Of a stretch of DNA of 64,000 nt, positions 56,929-64,000 are shown piece after piece. Both the position numbers and the translations under genes were made by a program. Numbering within the stretch: the stretch's first letter is position 1; the number at the start of each line of letters is the position of its first letter. The DNA is from JAPYTK01 sp964401935. GTDB taxonomy: Bacteria > Myxococcota_A > Polyangia > Polyangiales > Polyangiaceae. The stretch lies in NCBI GenBank assembly GCA_964401935.1, contig CAYOAL010000033.1, positions 1 through 64,000 of the forward strand, read 5' to 3'. The notes below the pieces were generated by a model that did no database searches, was not told where the DNA came from, and worked only from the letters and a program-made list of their open reading frames with translations.

Positions 56929-57735
56929 CTACCTGTGAACTGCACCACGAACCACCACGAAGAGCACGGCGTCGGAGTCGCTGCGCGCGTCCCCATCGCC
57001 CCCCTTCCCCTTGGCGGGCTCGTAGCCCACCTGACCGAGCACCACCGTCTGATCGGGCTTGAACTGAAGCCGCGTATCCATGAGCGAGCCCCGCTCGCCC
57101 TCCACCCAGATCCGCACGTGCGCGATGATGCGCTCCCCGCTGAACGAGGCCACCTGCTTCACCTCGACGCCGCGGCCCGACACCTGACCGTCCTCCGACT
57201 CGAGGGTCATCATGCTCAGCTTCTGCAGCTGGCTCACCGCGATCCCGCGCGCCTGTTGGGCGACCACCGGCGCGAGCGCCTTGGCGAGGGTGCCCCCCTC
57301 GCCCCCGTCGAGACAGGTGAGCCCCTCCGGCCCGCAGGCGCCTTCAGCCGCCAGGCCGGGGCGCCCCACCACCAGCCAGTACGTCATCTCCACCGTCGGA
57401 GGTGCCTCCGGCGCGGTGCCCGCCAGGTTCTGCACGAGCTCGGCGATCCCCGTCTGCACCCCCGGCGGAGCCACCACGAGGAGCTGGCCATCCGGCGCGA
57501 AATCCACCCGGCCGATAGTGCTCTCGCCTTGCCGAAGCACCGTGCTCAGCACTGGCCGAAGGCGCTCCGCGTAGCCGGACGGCACCTTGTAGGTCTTGAG
57601 CGTGAGCCCTTGGTCGACGCCGGCCGACTCGGCGCTGCTCGACGCGGCATCCGGCACGCTGCTGGTGCGCCGCTCGCACGCGGTGGTGAGGAAAGCCGCG
57701 ACGAGCGCGGCGACTGCGACACAGGTTCGTTTCAT
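56929..57735 (-). CDS. Lipoprotein with secretin-N-domain-like region
   Basis: From ATG 57735 the protein is 268 residues, starting MKRTCVAVAALVAAFLTTAC. Residues about 45-115 (LTLKTYKVPSGYAERLRPVL, then STVLRQGESTIGRVDFAPDG, QLLVVAPPGVQTGIAELVQN) resemble the N1-type domains of secretins, which mediate ring contacts. The next part (TYWLVVGRPGLAAEGACGPE, then QKLSMMTLESEDGQVSGRGV) is beta-rich but lacks the secretin barrel. It may be a truncated secretin relative or a pilotin/assembly-type lipoprotein. It ends 77 bases before the ECF sigma start and reads in the same direction, so it could be a target or part of that stress regulon. Confidence 0.7.
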   Translation of the reverse strand: MKRTCVAVAALVAAFLTTACERRTSSVPDAASSSAESAGVDQGLTLKTYKVPSGYAERLRPVLSTVLRQGESTIGRVDFAPDGQLLVVAPPGVQTGIAELVQNLAGTAPEAPPTVEMTYWLVVGRPGLAAEGACGPEGLTCLDGGEGGTLAKALAPVVAQQARGIAVSQLQKLSMMTLESEDGQVSGRGVEVKQVASFSGERIIAHVRIWVEGERGSLMDTRLQFKPDQTVVLGQVGYEPAKGKGGDGDARSDSDAVLFVVVRGAVHR

Positions 57736-57785
57736 CATCAACTCCGCCCTCTACTACCCCCCACGCGCTCACTTCTTCACGCCCC

Positions 57786-57807
57786 GCGTCGTTTTTTTCT
57801 GCGACGC
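57786..57807. other. Hairpin with T-rich loop upstream of the N-domain lipoprotein
   Basis: GCGTCG (57786-57791) and CGACGC (57802-57807) pair around a loop of seven T plus CTG. Like the element at 4387-4414, the homopolymer is inside the loop. It lies 50 bases 5' of the lipoprotein start on the minus strand, in an otherwise unremarkable 270-base gap (57736-58013) that also has the short palindrome CACCGG-TGA-CCGGTG (57961-57975). Confidence 0.35.
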
Positions 57808-58013
57808 CAAGAGCGCGCGAGCGCTCCGTCGAGCAGAGGCCACGCAGATGGGCACCCCGCATCCGTGCGTGGCCACCTCGAGGCAACGGCCTCGGCGCGA
57901 GGCTCGGTGGTGCGGTCGGCCTCTTGTTGGGCCGAGTGAATCGCCGTGCGCCGTCGAAGACACCGGTGACCGGTGGTTGAGAGCGCTTCTCTGCAAGGGA
58001 CGTCGGCCGTCGC

Positions 58014-58976
58014 TCACCGTCCGCCGACCATGCCCGGCGGCAGGTAGCGCAGCTCAGGACCTTGGTCGCCGAAGACGGCCTTGTCGTGCCACCACCACCA
58101 CGCCCCGAGCTCGTAGTTCCACGACGCGACCGTCATGCGCTGGTCGGTGATGCGCACCACCGCGAAGCTCGTGAAGGAGTGTTTGGGCGAGCCCACGTTG
58201 TACACGTCGATGCCGCGCCACCGGTAGCTGCCGCTCGCGTGGTGATGGCCATGAAAGATCCCGAGCACGGGGTGGCCTTCGAGCGCCGCGTGGAGGGCGT
58301 CCTTGTACTCGGTGACGAACCAGTTGTCTGTAAACGGTCCCTCGAGGGGGAAATGAAAGAAGAGCACGAGCCCCACCTCGGGGCCGACGCGGGCGAGGTC
58401 GTCCGAGAGCCAGGCGATATCTTCGTGGTCGGGCGCCTCGCCGAGGCTCACCACGTGCACGTCGTGCCAGTCGAAAGCATAACGCACATCGCCGTGCCGC
58501 TCCTCAATGCGTTGCCGCACGTACCAGCCGCTGTGTTTGTCGTGGTTTCCCCACGTCTCGAACACTGGGAATCGCAAGCGCCCGTCGGTACCGTCGGTGC
58601 CGAAGTGCGCGACGAACGCCTCCCACTCGCCAACCTCACCATTCTCGGTGAGGTCGCCGGCGGCGAGCACGCCGCGTGGACGACCGAGGCGCCCGAGCCC
58701 GGCCGGGAGCTCTCTCCCCTCCATTGTGTTCATGGCATCGATTGCGCGGCGGTTGCGCGCGATCGTGTGGGCCACGCCGAAGTGAGTGTCGGCGGTGACC
58801 ATAAACACGAGGTCCATCCCCCCCGCCCGCGCGCGTGGCACGTGACGAGCTACCTCGTTGGCCGCGTCGAACGGCGCCGCGGCCCAGCGCACGACCTCCC
58901 CATAACCGACGATCCACCCCATGCCCACCCCGGCGGCGGCGAACGCAGCGATAGCCAGCCCGAGTCGGCGCTTCAT
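58014..58976 (-). CDS. Calcineurin-like metallophosphoesterase, membrane-anchored
   Basis: From ATG 58976 (MKRRLGLAIAAFAAAGVGMG) the protein is 320 residues with an N-terminal hydrophobic anchor. The phosphoesterase motifs are complete: VTADTHFGV (D-x-H), AAGDLTENG, TWGNHDKHSG (GNHD), FFHFPLEGP, and IFHGHHHASGSY (GHxH). Two metal ions and a periplasmic location are expected. The upstream open frame to 59498 is antisense to the glutathione transferase gene and is not used. The substrate is unknown. Confidence 0.85.
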   Translation of the reverse strand: MKRRLGLAIAAFAAAGVGMGWIVGYGEVVRWAAAPFDAANEVARHVPRARAGGMDLVFMVTADTHFGVAHTIARNRRAIDAMNTMEGRELPAGLGRLGRPRGVLAAGDLTENGEVGEWEAFVAHFGTDGTDGRLRFPVFETWGNHDKHSGWYVRQRIEERHGDVRYAFDWHDVHVVSLGEAPDHEDIAWLSDDLARVGPEVGLVLFFHFPLEGPFTDNWFVTEYKDALHAALEGHPVLGIFHGHHHASGSYRWRGIDVYNVGSPKHSFTSFAVVRITDQRMTVASWNYELGAWWWWHDKAVFGDQGPELRYLPPGMVGGR

Positions 58977-59063
58977 GGGAGGAGTGTGTCTCGGTGCGAC
59001 GAGCAGCGCCACTCCACGACGTCCGTCCGCGGTGCGCTTGAGAGGGACTGCTACGCTCGGCGC

Positions 59064-59681
59064 ATGAAGTACATCCTTCACGGTGCGCCCGGCTCCGGCT
59101 CGGGGATCGTCGAGGCGGCGTGTGCCGAGCTCGGGATCGAGGTGGAGCTCTGCGATCTCGACGCGCGCAACGACGCGCACCGAGGCGGTGCGTACGCCTC
59201 GAAGAACCCTCACCGCAAGCTGCCCACGCTGGAGCTCTCCGACGGCGAGCTCATCACCGAGTCGGTGGCGATCCTGCTCACGCTCGACGAACGCCATCGC
59301 GCGGGGGGGCTCTTGCCTCCGCCCGGCTCGAAGGAGCGCGCCCAGGCGCTGCGGTGGATGCTGTTCCTCGCCACCGAGCTCTATCCCCTCGTCGAAATCA
59401 TCGACTACCCCGAGCGCTTCGCAGACACCACCGCCGAGGCGCTGCGCGAGCGGGCCGAGGCGCTCTGGCGCGAGCGCTGGCGGCTCCTCGAGGCCCACGT
59501 CGCCGGCGCCCCCTACTTTCTACCGAGCGGCTTCTGCGCCACCGACCTCTACATCACGAAGCTGGGAGTGTGGCTCGACGACGCCTGGCGCCGCGAGCAC
59601 CTGCCCAAGATCGAGGCGCTCATCGCGGCCGTGCGCGCGCGGCCGGCGCTCGCGACGGTGTGGGCGCGGCACATCCGGTGA
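59064..59681 (+). CDS. Glutathione S-transferase family protein
   Basis: The 205-residue protein has the GST layout: an N-terminal thioredoxin-like domain (MKYILHGAPGSGSGIVEAAC, then ELGIEVELCDLDARNDAHRG, NPHRKLPTLELSDGELITES with the cis-Pro and the ES glutathione site), then an all-helical C-terminal domain (SKERAQALRWMLFLATELYP, YFLPSGFCATDLYITKLGVW with the SxxD N-capping element). The Ser/Gly-rich PGSGSG in the first helix region may supply the catalytic Ser. It is a typical single-copy soluble enzyme; the substrate is unknown. Confidence 0.9.
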   Translation: MKYILHGAPGSGSGIVEAACAELGIEVELCDLDARNDAHRGGAYASKNPHRKLPTLELSDGELITESVAILLTLDERHRAGGLLPPPGSKERAQALRWMLFLATELYPLVEIIDYPERFADTTAEALRERAEALWRERWRLLEAHVAGAPYFLPSGFCATDLYITKLGVWLDDAWRREHLPKIEALIAAVRARPALATVWARHIR

Positions 59682-59742
59682 GGCGGACCGACTCGGAACC
59701 AGCGCGAAGAATCGGCGCCGCGGTGTCGATCCCGGAGCGGCG

Positions 59743-60582
59743 ATGCGACACACTCGGAGCGTGGCAGCGCGGAGGCCGAGCGGGAGGCGTGGGCGCGCGC
59801 GGGTGACGGCCCTCGAGCGGGCGGCGTTTCACGAGGCAGGGCACGTGGTGGGGTGGCTGTCCGCGCCAGTGGCGCCGCCGCACATCGACGCCATCACCAT
59901 CGAGCCGGACCGGCTGCGTCAGCAGAGCGGGGAGGTGCGGCTCCGACGCCCTCGCGACGAGGCGGGGCGGCTTCGGCTCGCGGTGGGGCGCGCGCTGTCA
60001 CGAGGAAACCTCGGCGCGCTGACACCGCTCCTCGCCGATCTCTCCGCCGAGGTGCGCGCCCACGCGGCAGGGCCGGTCGCCGAGGCGATGCGCCTCGGGG
60101 TGCCGCTGCGTGCGATCGAGGAGGGGGAGTGCGACTACTGGAACGCCTACGAGCTCGCGCTGTCGATGGGGCTCGAGCCGGAGCGGAGCTGGCGGAGCGA
60201 AGCCGGTCACGCGCGGAAGTGGCTGCGCCGGCATTGGGGTGAGGTGGAGCACCTCGCGGCGGTGCTCCTCTGTCGACCCGCCGGCCGCCGCGTGCTCGCC
60301 GGTGCGGCCATGAGCTCCTTGATCGCGCGAGCGCTCGCCGCGGTGCGCTCGCCCTTCGACACACCGTATTACGCGAGCGAGGCGCGGCGCTGGCTCGCGC
60401 AGCATCGTGCGCGGTGGCGCGCGGAGCACTGGGTGGTGCTCGAGGCGCGCCGTCCCCGCAGCGCCGCCGTGGCCTGGGCCGACGACGCTCGGTCGGCGGC
60501 GAGCATCGCCACCGAGCTCGAGCGCCACCTCGCCGCGGGCACGCGCCTGTCCGTCGAGCGACGCACAACTCGGCGCGGGTAG
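59743..60582 (+). CDS. HEAGH metallopeptidase-like protein
   Basis: ATG 59743 follows GGAG by five bases. The 279-residue protein starts with a basic segment, then LERAAFHEAGHVVGWLSAPV, with the zinc-binding HEAGH at about 30-34. A likely third ligand region includes LLADLSAEVRAHAAGPVAEA, then GECDYWNAYELALSM (Asp/Glu). The pattern is like the M41 (FtsH) peptidase domain: HEAGHxxx, then AGxxAE, then a C/D-x-x-A element. There is no AAA domain or membrane span, so it is a stand-alone protease-like protein; small FtsH-like orphan domains are known in many bacteria. Activity is inferred only. Confidence 0.75.
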   Translation: MRHTRSVAARRPSGRRGRARVTALERAAFHEAGHVVGWLSAPVAPPHIDAITIEPDRLRQQSGEVRLRRPRDEAGRLRLAVGRALSRGNLGALTPLLADLSAEVRAHAAGPVAEAMRLGVPLRAIEEGECDYWNAYELALSMGLEPERSWRSEAGHARKWLRRHWGEVEHLAAVLLCRPAGRRVLAGAAMSSLIARALAAVRSPFDTPYYASEARRWLAQHRARWRAEHWVVLEARRPRSAAVAWADDARSAASIATELERHLAAGTRLSVERRTTRRG

Positions 60583-60724
60583 CGAGCGACAGCAGCCGCC
60601 TGCATCCCACGACTGCGCAGCGGAGTGGAACTTCGACTGCGAGGCCGATCTCCCCTGACCGCGAGAGACTCGGCCTCCCCCACCAGCTGATGTCGCGCCG
60701 CCAGACACGCTACGGTCGAGGCCG

Positions 60725-61639
60725 ATGAATCTCCTCGATCACTTGATGGGCACGCCTCCCTCCCCCGAGCCTATCGACGACCTCGAGGGCTGGTGGTCGC
60801 GCCACCTCGACATCGCCGCGCGGTTCCCTGCTCCCGCCGAGCAAGCGCTCGCGGCCGGCGCGGCGATGGACCGGCTCGGCTACGCGTTCGCCTCAGGCTA
60901 TCAGGCGGCGGCGTTGTCGATGTTTGGGGGCGAGCCCCGTCGACCGCGCGCGCTCTGTGCCACCGAGGGGCGGAGCGCGCACCCGCGTGACATCCGCTGC
61001 GCGTTGAGCCGCGACGCCGAGGGCTGGCGCCTGAACGGCCACAAGAGCTTCGTCACGCTGGGCACCTTCGCCGAGGAGCTGTTGGTGGTGGTATCTCTCG
61101 GCACCGTCGACGACAATAATCAGCTCCGCGTGGCGCGCATCACACCGCGCGCCGGCGTCACCGTGACGCCGCTGCCCGCCGCCCCGTTCGTGCCGGAGAT
61201 CCCCCACGCGGCGCTGACGCTCGACGGCGTGCGGGTCCAAGACGACGAGCTGCTCGCCGGTGACGGCTACACGGCCTACCTCAAGCCCTTCCGCACCGTC
61301 GAGGACTCGCACGTGCACGCGGCGCTCTTGGGCTGGCTCCTCAACGTCACCCGCCGTCACCGCTTTCACCCCCTCACCGAGCGCGTGCTCGCCGCCGCGG
61401 TGGCCATCGCGGGCATCGCCGCCGCCGATCCTCGCTCCGCTGCCGTTCACCTCGCCCTGGCGGGGGCGATGGACACGGTGCGCGAGCTCCTCCACGACCT
61501 CGAGCCGCGCTGGAGACAAGTCGGCGATCCCATGCACACCCAGTGGGAGCGCGACCGCCCGCTCTTGAGCGTCGCTGCCGGCGCGAGGGCCAAGCGCCGC
61601 GAGGCCGCGTGGCGAGCGCTCTCCCCACCCCACCCCTGA
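60725..61639 (+). CDS. Acyl-CoA dehydrogenase-like protein (shortened)
   Basis: The 304-residue protein has the middle of the family: LAAGAAMDRLGYAFASGYQA, LCATEGRSAHPRDIRCALSR, GWRLNGHKSFVTLGTFAEEL and ALTLDGVRVQDDELLAGDGY, that is, the beta domain with the FAD-binding TE-GS and W-x-NG-K-x-x-T motifs. The N-terminal helical domain is reduced (about 60 instead of 120 residues) and the C-terminal helical domain is short and Arg-rich. The catalytic Glu usually in the last domain is not recognisable. It may act on a non-standard substrate or be a non-catalytic flavoprotein. Confidence 0.75.
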   Translation: MNLLDHLMGTPPSPEPIDDLEGWWSRHLDIAARFPAPAEQALAAGAAMDRLGYAFASGYQAAALSMFGGEPRRPRALCATEGRSAHPRDIRCALSRDAEGWRLNGHKSFVTLGTFAEELLVVVSLGTVDDNNQLRVARITPRAGVTVTPLPAAPFVPEIPHAALTLDGVRVQDDELLAGDGYTAYLKPFRTVEDSHVHAALLGWLLNVTRRHRFHPLTERVLAAAVAIAGIAAADPRSAAVHLALAGAMDTVRELLHDLEPRWRQVGDPMHTQWERDRPLLSVAAGARAKRREAAWRALSPPHP

Positions 61640-61829
61640 GCCACCCCACCCCACGGCGGCTCCGCGGCCGGGCCGCGCGACGGAGCCTGTCATCGCGCGC
61701 GCGGCTCGTGACGTCTCGTGCGTGTCTTTGCGCGCGCTCAACGTTGTCGCGCGCGACCTGATGGTGTGGCGGCTCGCTTCGCGGCCGCCGTGGGAAGCCT
61801 TGCCAAGGCTCGCCGTATCACGCAGCGTG

Positions 61830-63113
61830 ATGAACTTCGCCAAGGGATGGGTTCCGCTGCTGTCCGTCGCGCTGCTCGCAGCGTGCAGCGAGAGTGGGGA
61901 GTCGACGGAGCTCGCGAGAGGTCCCCAGGGTGACAAAGGAGACACGGGCGCGGAGGGACCGGCCGGCCCCGCCGGGCCAGCCGGAGAGAGAGGTGCGCCG
62001 GGGGAGCCGGGCGAGCCGGGCGACACGGGCCCGGCGGGTGCCCCCGGGCCTGCCGGCATGCCCGGACCTCAGGGCCCGAGTGGTGCGCAGGGCCCGATGG
62101 GTCCGATGGGACCGATGGGACCAGCCGGGCCCCAAGGCGAGCCGGGAGCCGCGGGAGCCCCAGGACCGAAGGGCGACACCGGCGACGCCGGCCCGACGGG
62201 CCCCAAGGGCGACACCGGCGACACCGGCGCCCCGGGGCCGCAGGGCCCTGCTGGCGCGACCGGCGCGCCGGGCGCGCCAGGCGCAGCGGGGCCGCAAGGC
62301 GCTCAAGGTCCAGCGGGGGCTGCCGGCCCCCAGGGTCCCGCGGGGCCGCCTGGCGCCGGCGCGCTCGGGGAAGGGAGCTGGGGCTTCGCCGGCTTCACCA
62401 GCGTGTCGTACTCCGGCGCGCTCGGGAGCCGTCCCGAGGCCCACGCGGCCTGCGCCGCCGAGTTCACGGACGCGCACCTCTGCCACGCCGCGGAGTACAA
62501 CCTCTCGGTCTCGGCCATCGAGATCCCCGCGAGCGGCGCCTGGCTCGAGTCGAGCTACGACATCGAGGCCGGGTGGACGCAAGCGGCGGCGCCGATGTTC
62601 GGGCGCAACCCCAGCAACTCGTGCAACCACTTCACCCACGGCGCGTCGGGCTCGTACAGCGGCACGGTGCTCGACTGGAGCGGCAACATCGGCACCACCT
62701 TCACCTGCCACCAGGCTCGTCCCCTCGCATGCTGCAACGGCGCGCCCAAGACCGCGGTCGCTGGCTTCACGACCGCCGCTCACAACGGCGCGGTGGGCGG
62801 TCGCCCGGCCGCCCACGCCGCGTGTATGCTCGAGTTCCCCGGCTCCCACGTCTGCCACGCCGCGGAGTACAACCAGTCCGCGTCGAAGCTCCTCATCCCC
62901 AGCGGCGGCGCGTGGCTCGAGTCGAGCACGGATCTCTTGAGCGGCTGGTCTTCGGGCGGCGTGCCGAGCTACGGGCGCAACCCGAGCAACTCGTGCAACC
63001 ACTTCACCCACGGCGCGTCGGGCTCGTACAGCGGCACCCTGCTCGAGAGGAGCGGCAGCATCGGCACCAGCTTCACCTGCAACGTCGCCCGCCCCATCGC
63101 CTGCTGCGAGTGA
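61830..63113 (+). CDS. Collagen-like lipoprotein with two copies of a Cys-containing C-terminal domain
   Basis: From ATG 61830 the protein is 427 residues. It starts MNFAKGWVPLLSVALLAACS (lipobox). It then has about 48 consecutive Gly-x-y triplets (residues 31-176; GPAGPAGPAGERGAPGEPG and similar), predicted to form a collagen-like triple helix. Two tandem domains of about 120 residues follow, 183-305 and 307-427. Each includes RPEAHAACAAEF or RPAAHAACMLEF, then HAAEYN, AWLESS, and an identical FGRNPSNSCNHFTHGASGSY or YGRNPSNSCNHFTHGASGSY. The domain resembles DUF1554-type surface domains. A trimeric, surface-projecting stalk with paired heads is the likely architecture. Confidence 0.88.
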   Translation: MNFAKGWVPLLSVALLAACSESGESTELARGPQGDKGDTGAEGPAGPAGPAGERGAPGEPGEPGDTGPAGAPGPAGMPGPQGPSGAQGPMGPMGPMGPAGPQGEPGAAGAPGPKGDTGDAGPTGPKGDTGDTGAPGPQGPAGATGAPGAPGAAGPQGAQGPAGAAGPQGPAGPPGAGALGEGSWGFAGFTSVSYSGALGSRPEAHAACAAEFTDAHLCHAAEYNLSVSAIEIPASGAWLESSYDIEAGWTQAAAPMFGRNPSNSCNHFTHGASGSYSGTVLDWSGNIGTTFTCHQARPLACCNGAPKTAVAGFTTAAHNGAVGGRPAAHAACMLEFPGSHVCHAAEYNQSASKLLIPSGGAWLESSTDLLSGWSSGGVPSYGRNPSNSCNHFTHGASGSYSGTLLERSGSIGTSFTCNVARPIACCE

Positions 63114-63260
63114 GGCTCCGCGAGGGGCTCGGGCCCGCGCCGCAACAGACGTGCGCTCGCCGAGGCCCGCTTTCGCAGCTCGCGACTGCGCGCTTGCGTC
63201 GCTCGGCCGCCGCACCACGGGGCCGTGGTCCGCGCCTCGATTTCACGCGCGCAGGCGCGC

Positions 63261-63680
63261 TCAGCCCAGCCCAATGAGGACTTTGTCCTGCGAGGGCGCC
63301 ACGATGAGGCCCACCGGGCAGTTGGGGTTGCTGCCGTTGTGGGCGGTCCTGGCCGTGACGTGCGTCATCTTCTGACCACCGGCGGACACCTTGCCGGTGG
63401 CCTGCTTGATCTGGATCTCGTTCATGTTCACGCCGGAGGTCAGGCCTCCTCCGACACCGAGGTTGTCGCCCTGGCTGTTGGGGATCTTCGAGCTCTCGAC
63501 GATAACCTCCTTGTTCTCGATGAGCACGGTGTCCTCCACGCCGTTGGCGGCCGGCAGCTGGCCGACGCTCACATAGAGCATGGGAACTTGACCGGTCGCA
63601 GACGGGGTGAGGCACGGGTTGGTGGCACCGAAGGCGACGCCGGCGGCCTTGGTGGCGGCGGGGAGCTTGGGGCCTGGCAT
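63261..63680 (-). CDS. DUF4150/PAAR-like protein (type VI secretion tip)
   Basis: ATG 63680 has GGAGACCCC just before it (ATG 63695 is an alternative). The 139-residue protein has the DUF4150 pattern: MPGPKLPAATKAAGVAFGAT, NPCLTPSATGQVPMLYVSVG, KEVIVESSKIPNSQGDNLGV, GGGLTSGVNMNEIQIKQATG, and TAHNGSNPNCPVGLIVAPSQ near the end. It is beta-rich and likely forms the cone-shaped tip that carries toxins on VgrG spikes. The upstream DUF3540 gene, 11 bases away on the same strand, is its usual partner, so a T6SS cluster continues beyond the right edge. Confidence 0.85.
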   Translation of the reverse strand: MPGPKLPAATKAAGVAFGATNPCLTPSATGQVPMLYVSVGQLPAANGVEDTVLIENKEVIVESSKIPNSQGDNLGVGGGLTSGVNMNEIQIKQATGKVSAGGQKMTHVTARTAHNGSNPNCPVGLIVAPSQDKVLIGLG

Positions 63681-63691
63681 GGGGTCTCCGA

Positions 63692-64000
63692 TCAACCGAG
63701 CAAGATTTTCTTGCCGTCGATGCTGGTCTCCTCTTCGGAGAGCATGGTGGTTCGTTGGCTGGTGAGGTGAAACCCTCGCTCGACCAGCGTGCGCAGCCGG
63801 CCGGCGCGGGTCTCGAGCAGCTCGCGCGTCTCGCGAAAGGCGTCTCGGGTGCGCTCCACCAGCGTCACCGCCGACAGCTCCGCCCGCTCCACCTGCTGCA
63901 CGAGCACCTGCGCGGTGGCGGCGATGCGCCCGGCCACGAGCTCGAGCTCGCCCCGCGCCTGTTGGCGCAGATCACGCCCCGCCTCGATGGTCACGTCGTC
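63692..64000 (-). CDS. DUF3540 protein, C-terminal part (5' cut by window)
   Basis: The frame is open to the right edge; the visible 100 residues begin MTIEAGRDLRQQARGELELV, though that ATG may be internal. They form a long amphipathic helix (VAGRIAATAQVLVQQVERAE, LVERTRDAFRETRELLETRA) and end ERGFHLTSQRTTMLSEEETS, then IDGKKILLG. That GRLRTLVERGFHLTSQRT, then EE..SIDGKKILLG, is the C-terminal signature of DUF3540 proteins found beside DUF4150 in T6SS loci. Most of the protein lies outside. Confidence 0.75.
   Translation of the reverse strand, partial: DDVTIEAGRDLRQQARGELELVAGRIAATAQVLVQQVERAELSAVTLVERTRDAFRETRELLETRAGRLRTLVERGFHLTSQRTTMLSEEETSIDGKKILLG

Noticed and set aside
57769..58017. 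82-aa minus-strand small gene between the phosphoesterase and N-domain lipoprotein genes
   Set aside because: No ribosome binding site, signal or domain. The composition is typical of chance open frames here.
61818..63218. 466-codon minus-strand frame opposite the collagen-like gene
   Set aside because: Antisense of Gly-x-y codons gives an open Ala/Arg/Gly frame. The plus strand has the lipobox and repeats.

Overview
The window looks like a stretch of a high-GC Myxococcota chromosome (Polyangia/Sorangiineae-like). The support is circumstantial but consistent: about 70% GC by eye with strong third-position GC bias; a MYXO-CTERM-like sorting tail at the left edge; a very high density of lipoproteins, many with Gly/Ala-rich or Cys-rich linkers; a Hanks-type kinase, a PP2C phosphatase fused to a cyclic-nucleotide-like domain, and a large STAND-type regulator; and DUF4266/DUF3570, DUF4398 and DUF4150/DUF3540 families. 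I saw no rRNA, tRNA, intact transposase or CRISPR array.

Layout. 1-5.8 kb is a patchwork of gene scraps around one intact corA. It holds the end of a MYXO-CTERM protein, a headless or tailless reverse-strand gene, a frameshifted beta-barrel piece, an antiporter piece, GNAT and fatty-acid-hydroxylase pieces, a frameshifted DUF433 antitoxin and a dispersed repeat present twice. 5.8-10.3 kb carries three long reverse-strand lipoproteins. 10.4-11.0 kb is non-genic: a second DUF433 relic and a 23-bp minisatellite. 11.0-17.4 kb carries a YtxH protein, a kinase translationally coupled to a TPR/PEGA protein, a GlsB-type protein, DUF4398 and DUF4398-OmpA lipoproteins, and small Cys-rich lipoproteins. 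17.6-21.9 kb has a hemerythrin-like protein, a TPR-like protein, a Tat-exported amidohydrolase and a head-to-head PP2C phosphatase. 21.9-28.1 kb is an envelope redox cluster: two TlpA-like thioredoxins, three lipoproteins with heme-type Cys motifs, a DUF4266 lipoprotein and a TPR/DUF3570 barrel. 28.1-33.1 kb has an OmpH/Skp chaperone overlapping an alpha-oxoamine synthase (serine-palmitoyltransferase-like), a divergent NtrC-type regulator and a membrane protein.

33.1-35.7 kb contains a minisatellite, a stand-alone winged-helix protein, and a GntR/DUF1648-DUF5808 pair behind an 8-bp perfect inverted-repeat operator. 35.8-42.7 kb holds a Cys-rich repeat lipoprotein, a lipoprotein ending in a Hint (intein-like) domain, an MBOAT acyltransferase, a PF10118-type hydrolase and a possible alpha/alpha-barrel protein. 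43.0-45.2 kb is an RNA-handling group: RRM protein, DEAD-box helicase and a coupled small ORF. 45.5-51.2 kb is a STAND regulator with a C-terminal winged helix, divergent from a two-gene operon (a BNR/YCF48-like lipoprotein and a thioredoxin-diheme-peroxidase fusion), with TTAAC direct repeats between them. 51.2-57.7 kb has a coiled-coil/roadblock pair, membrane proteins, a thioredoxin-like lipoprotein, an ECF sigma factor with a putative anti-sigma factor, and a secretin-N-domain-like lipoprotein. 58-63.1 kb has a phosphoesterase, a GST, an HEAGH metallopeptidase-like protein, an acyl-CoA-dehydrogenase-like protein and a collagen-like lipoprotein with a duplicated domain. The right edge (63.3-64 kb) enters a type VI secretion accessory pair, DUF4150 (PAAR-like) and DUF3540.

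The best candidates for an undescribed system are the envelope redox cluster (21.9-28.1 kb), the STAND/BNR/thioredoxin-peroxidase unit (45.5-51.2 kb) and the Hint lipoprotein (36.9-38.3 kb).
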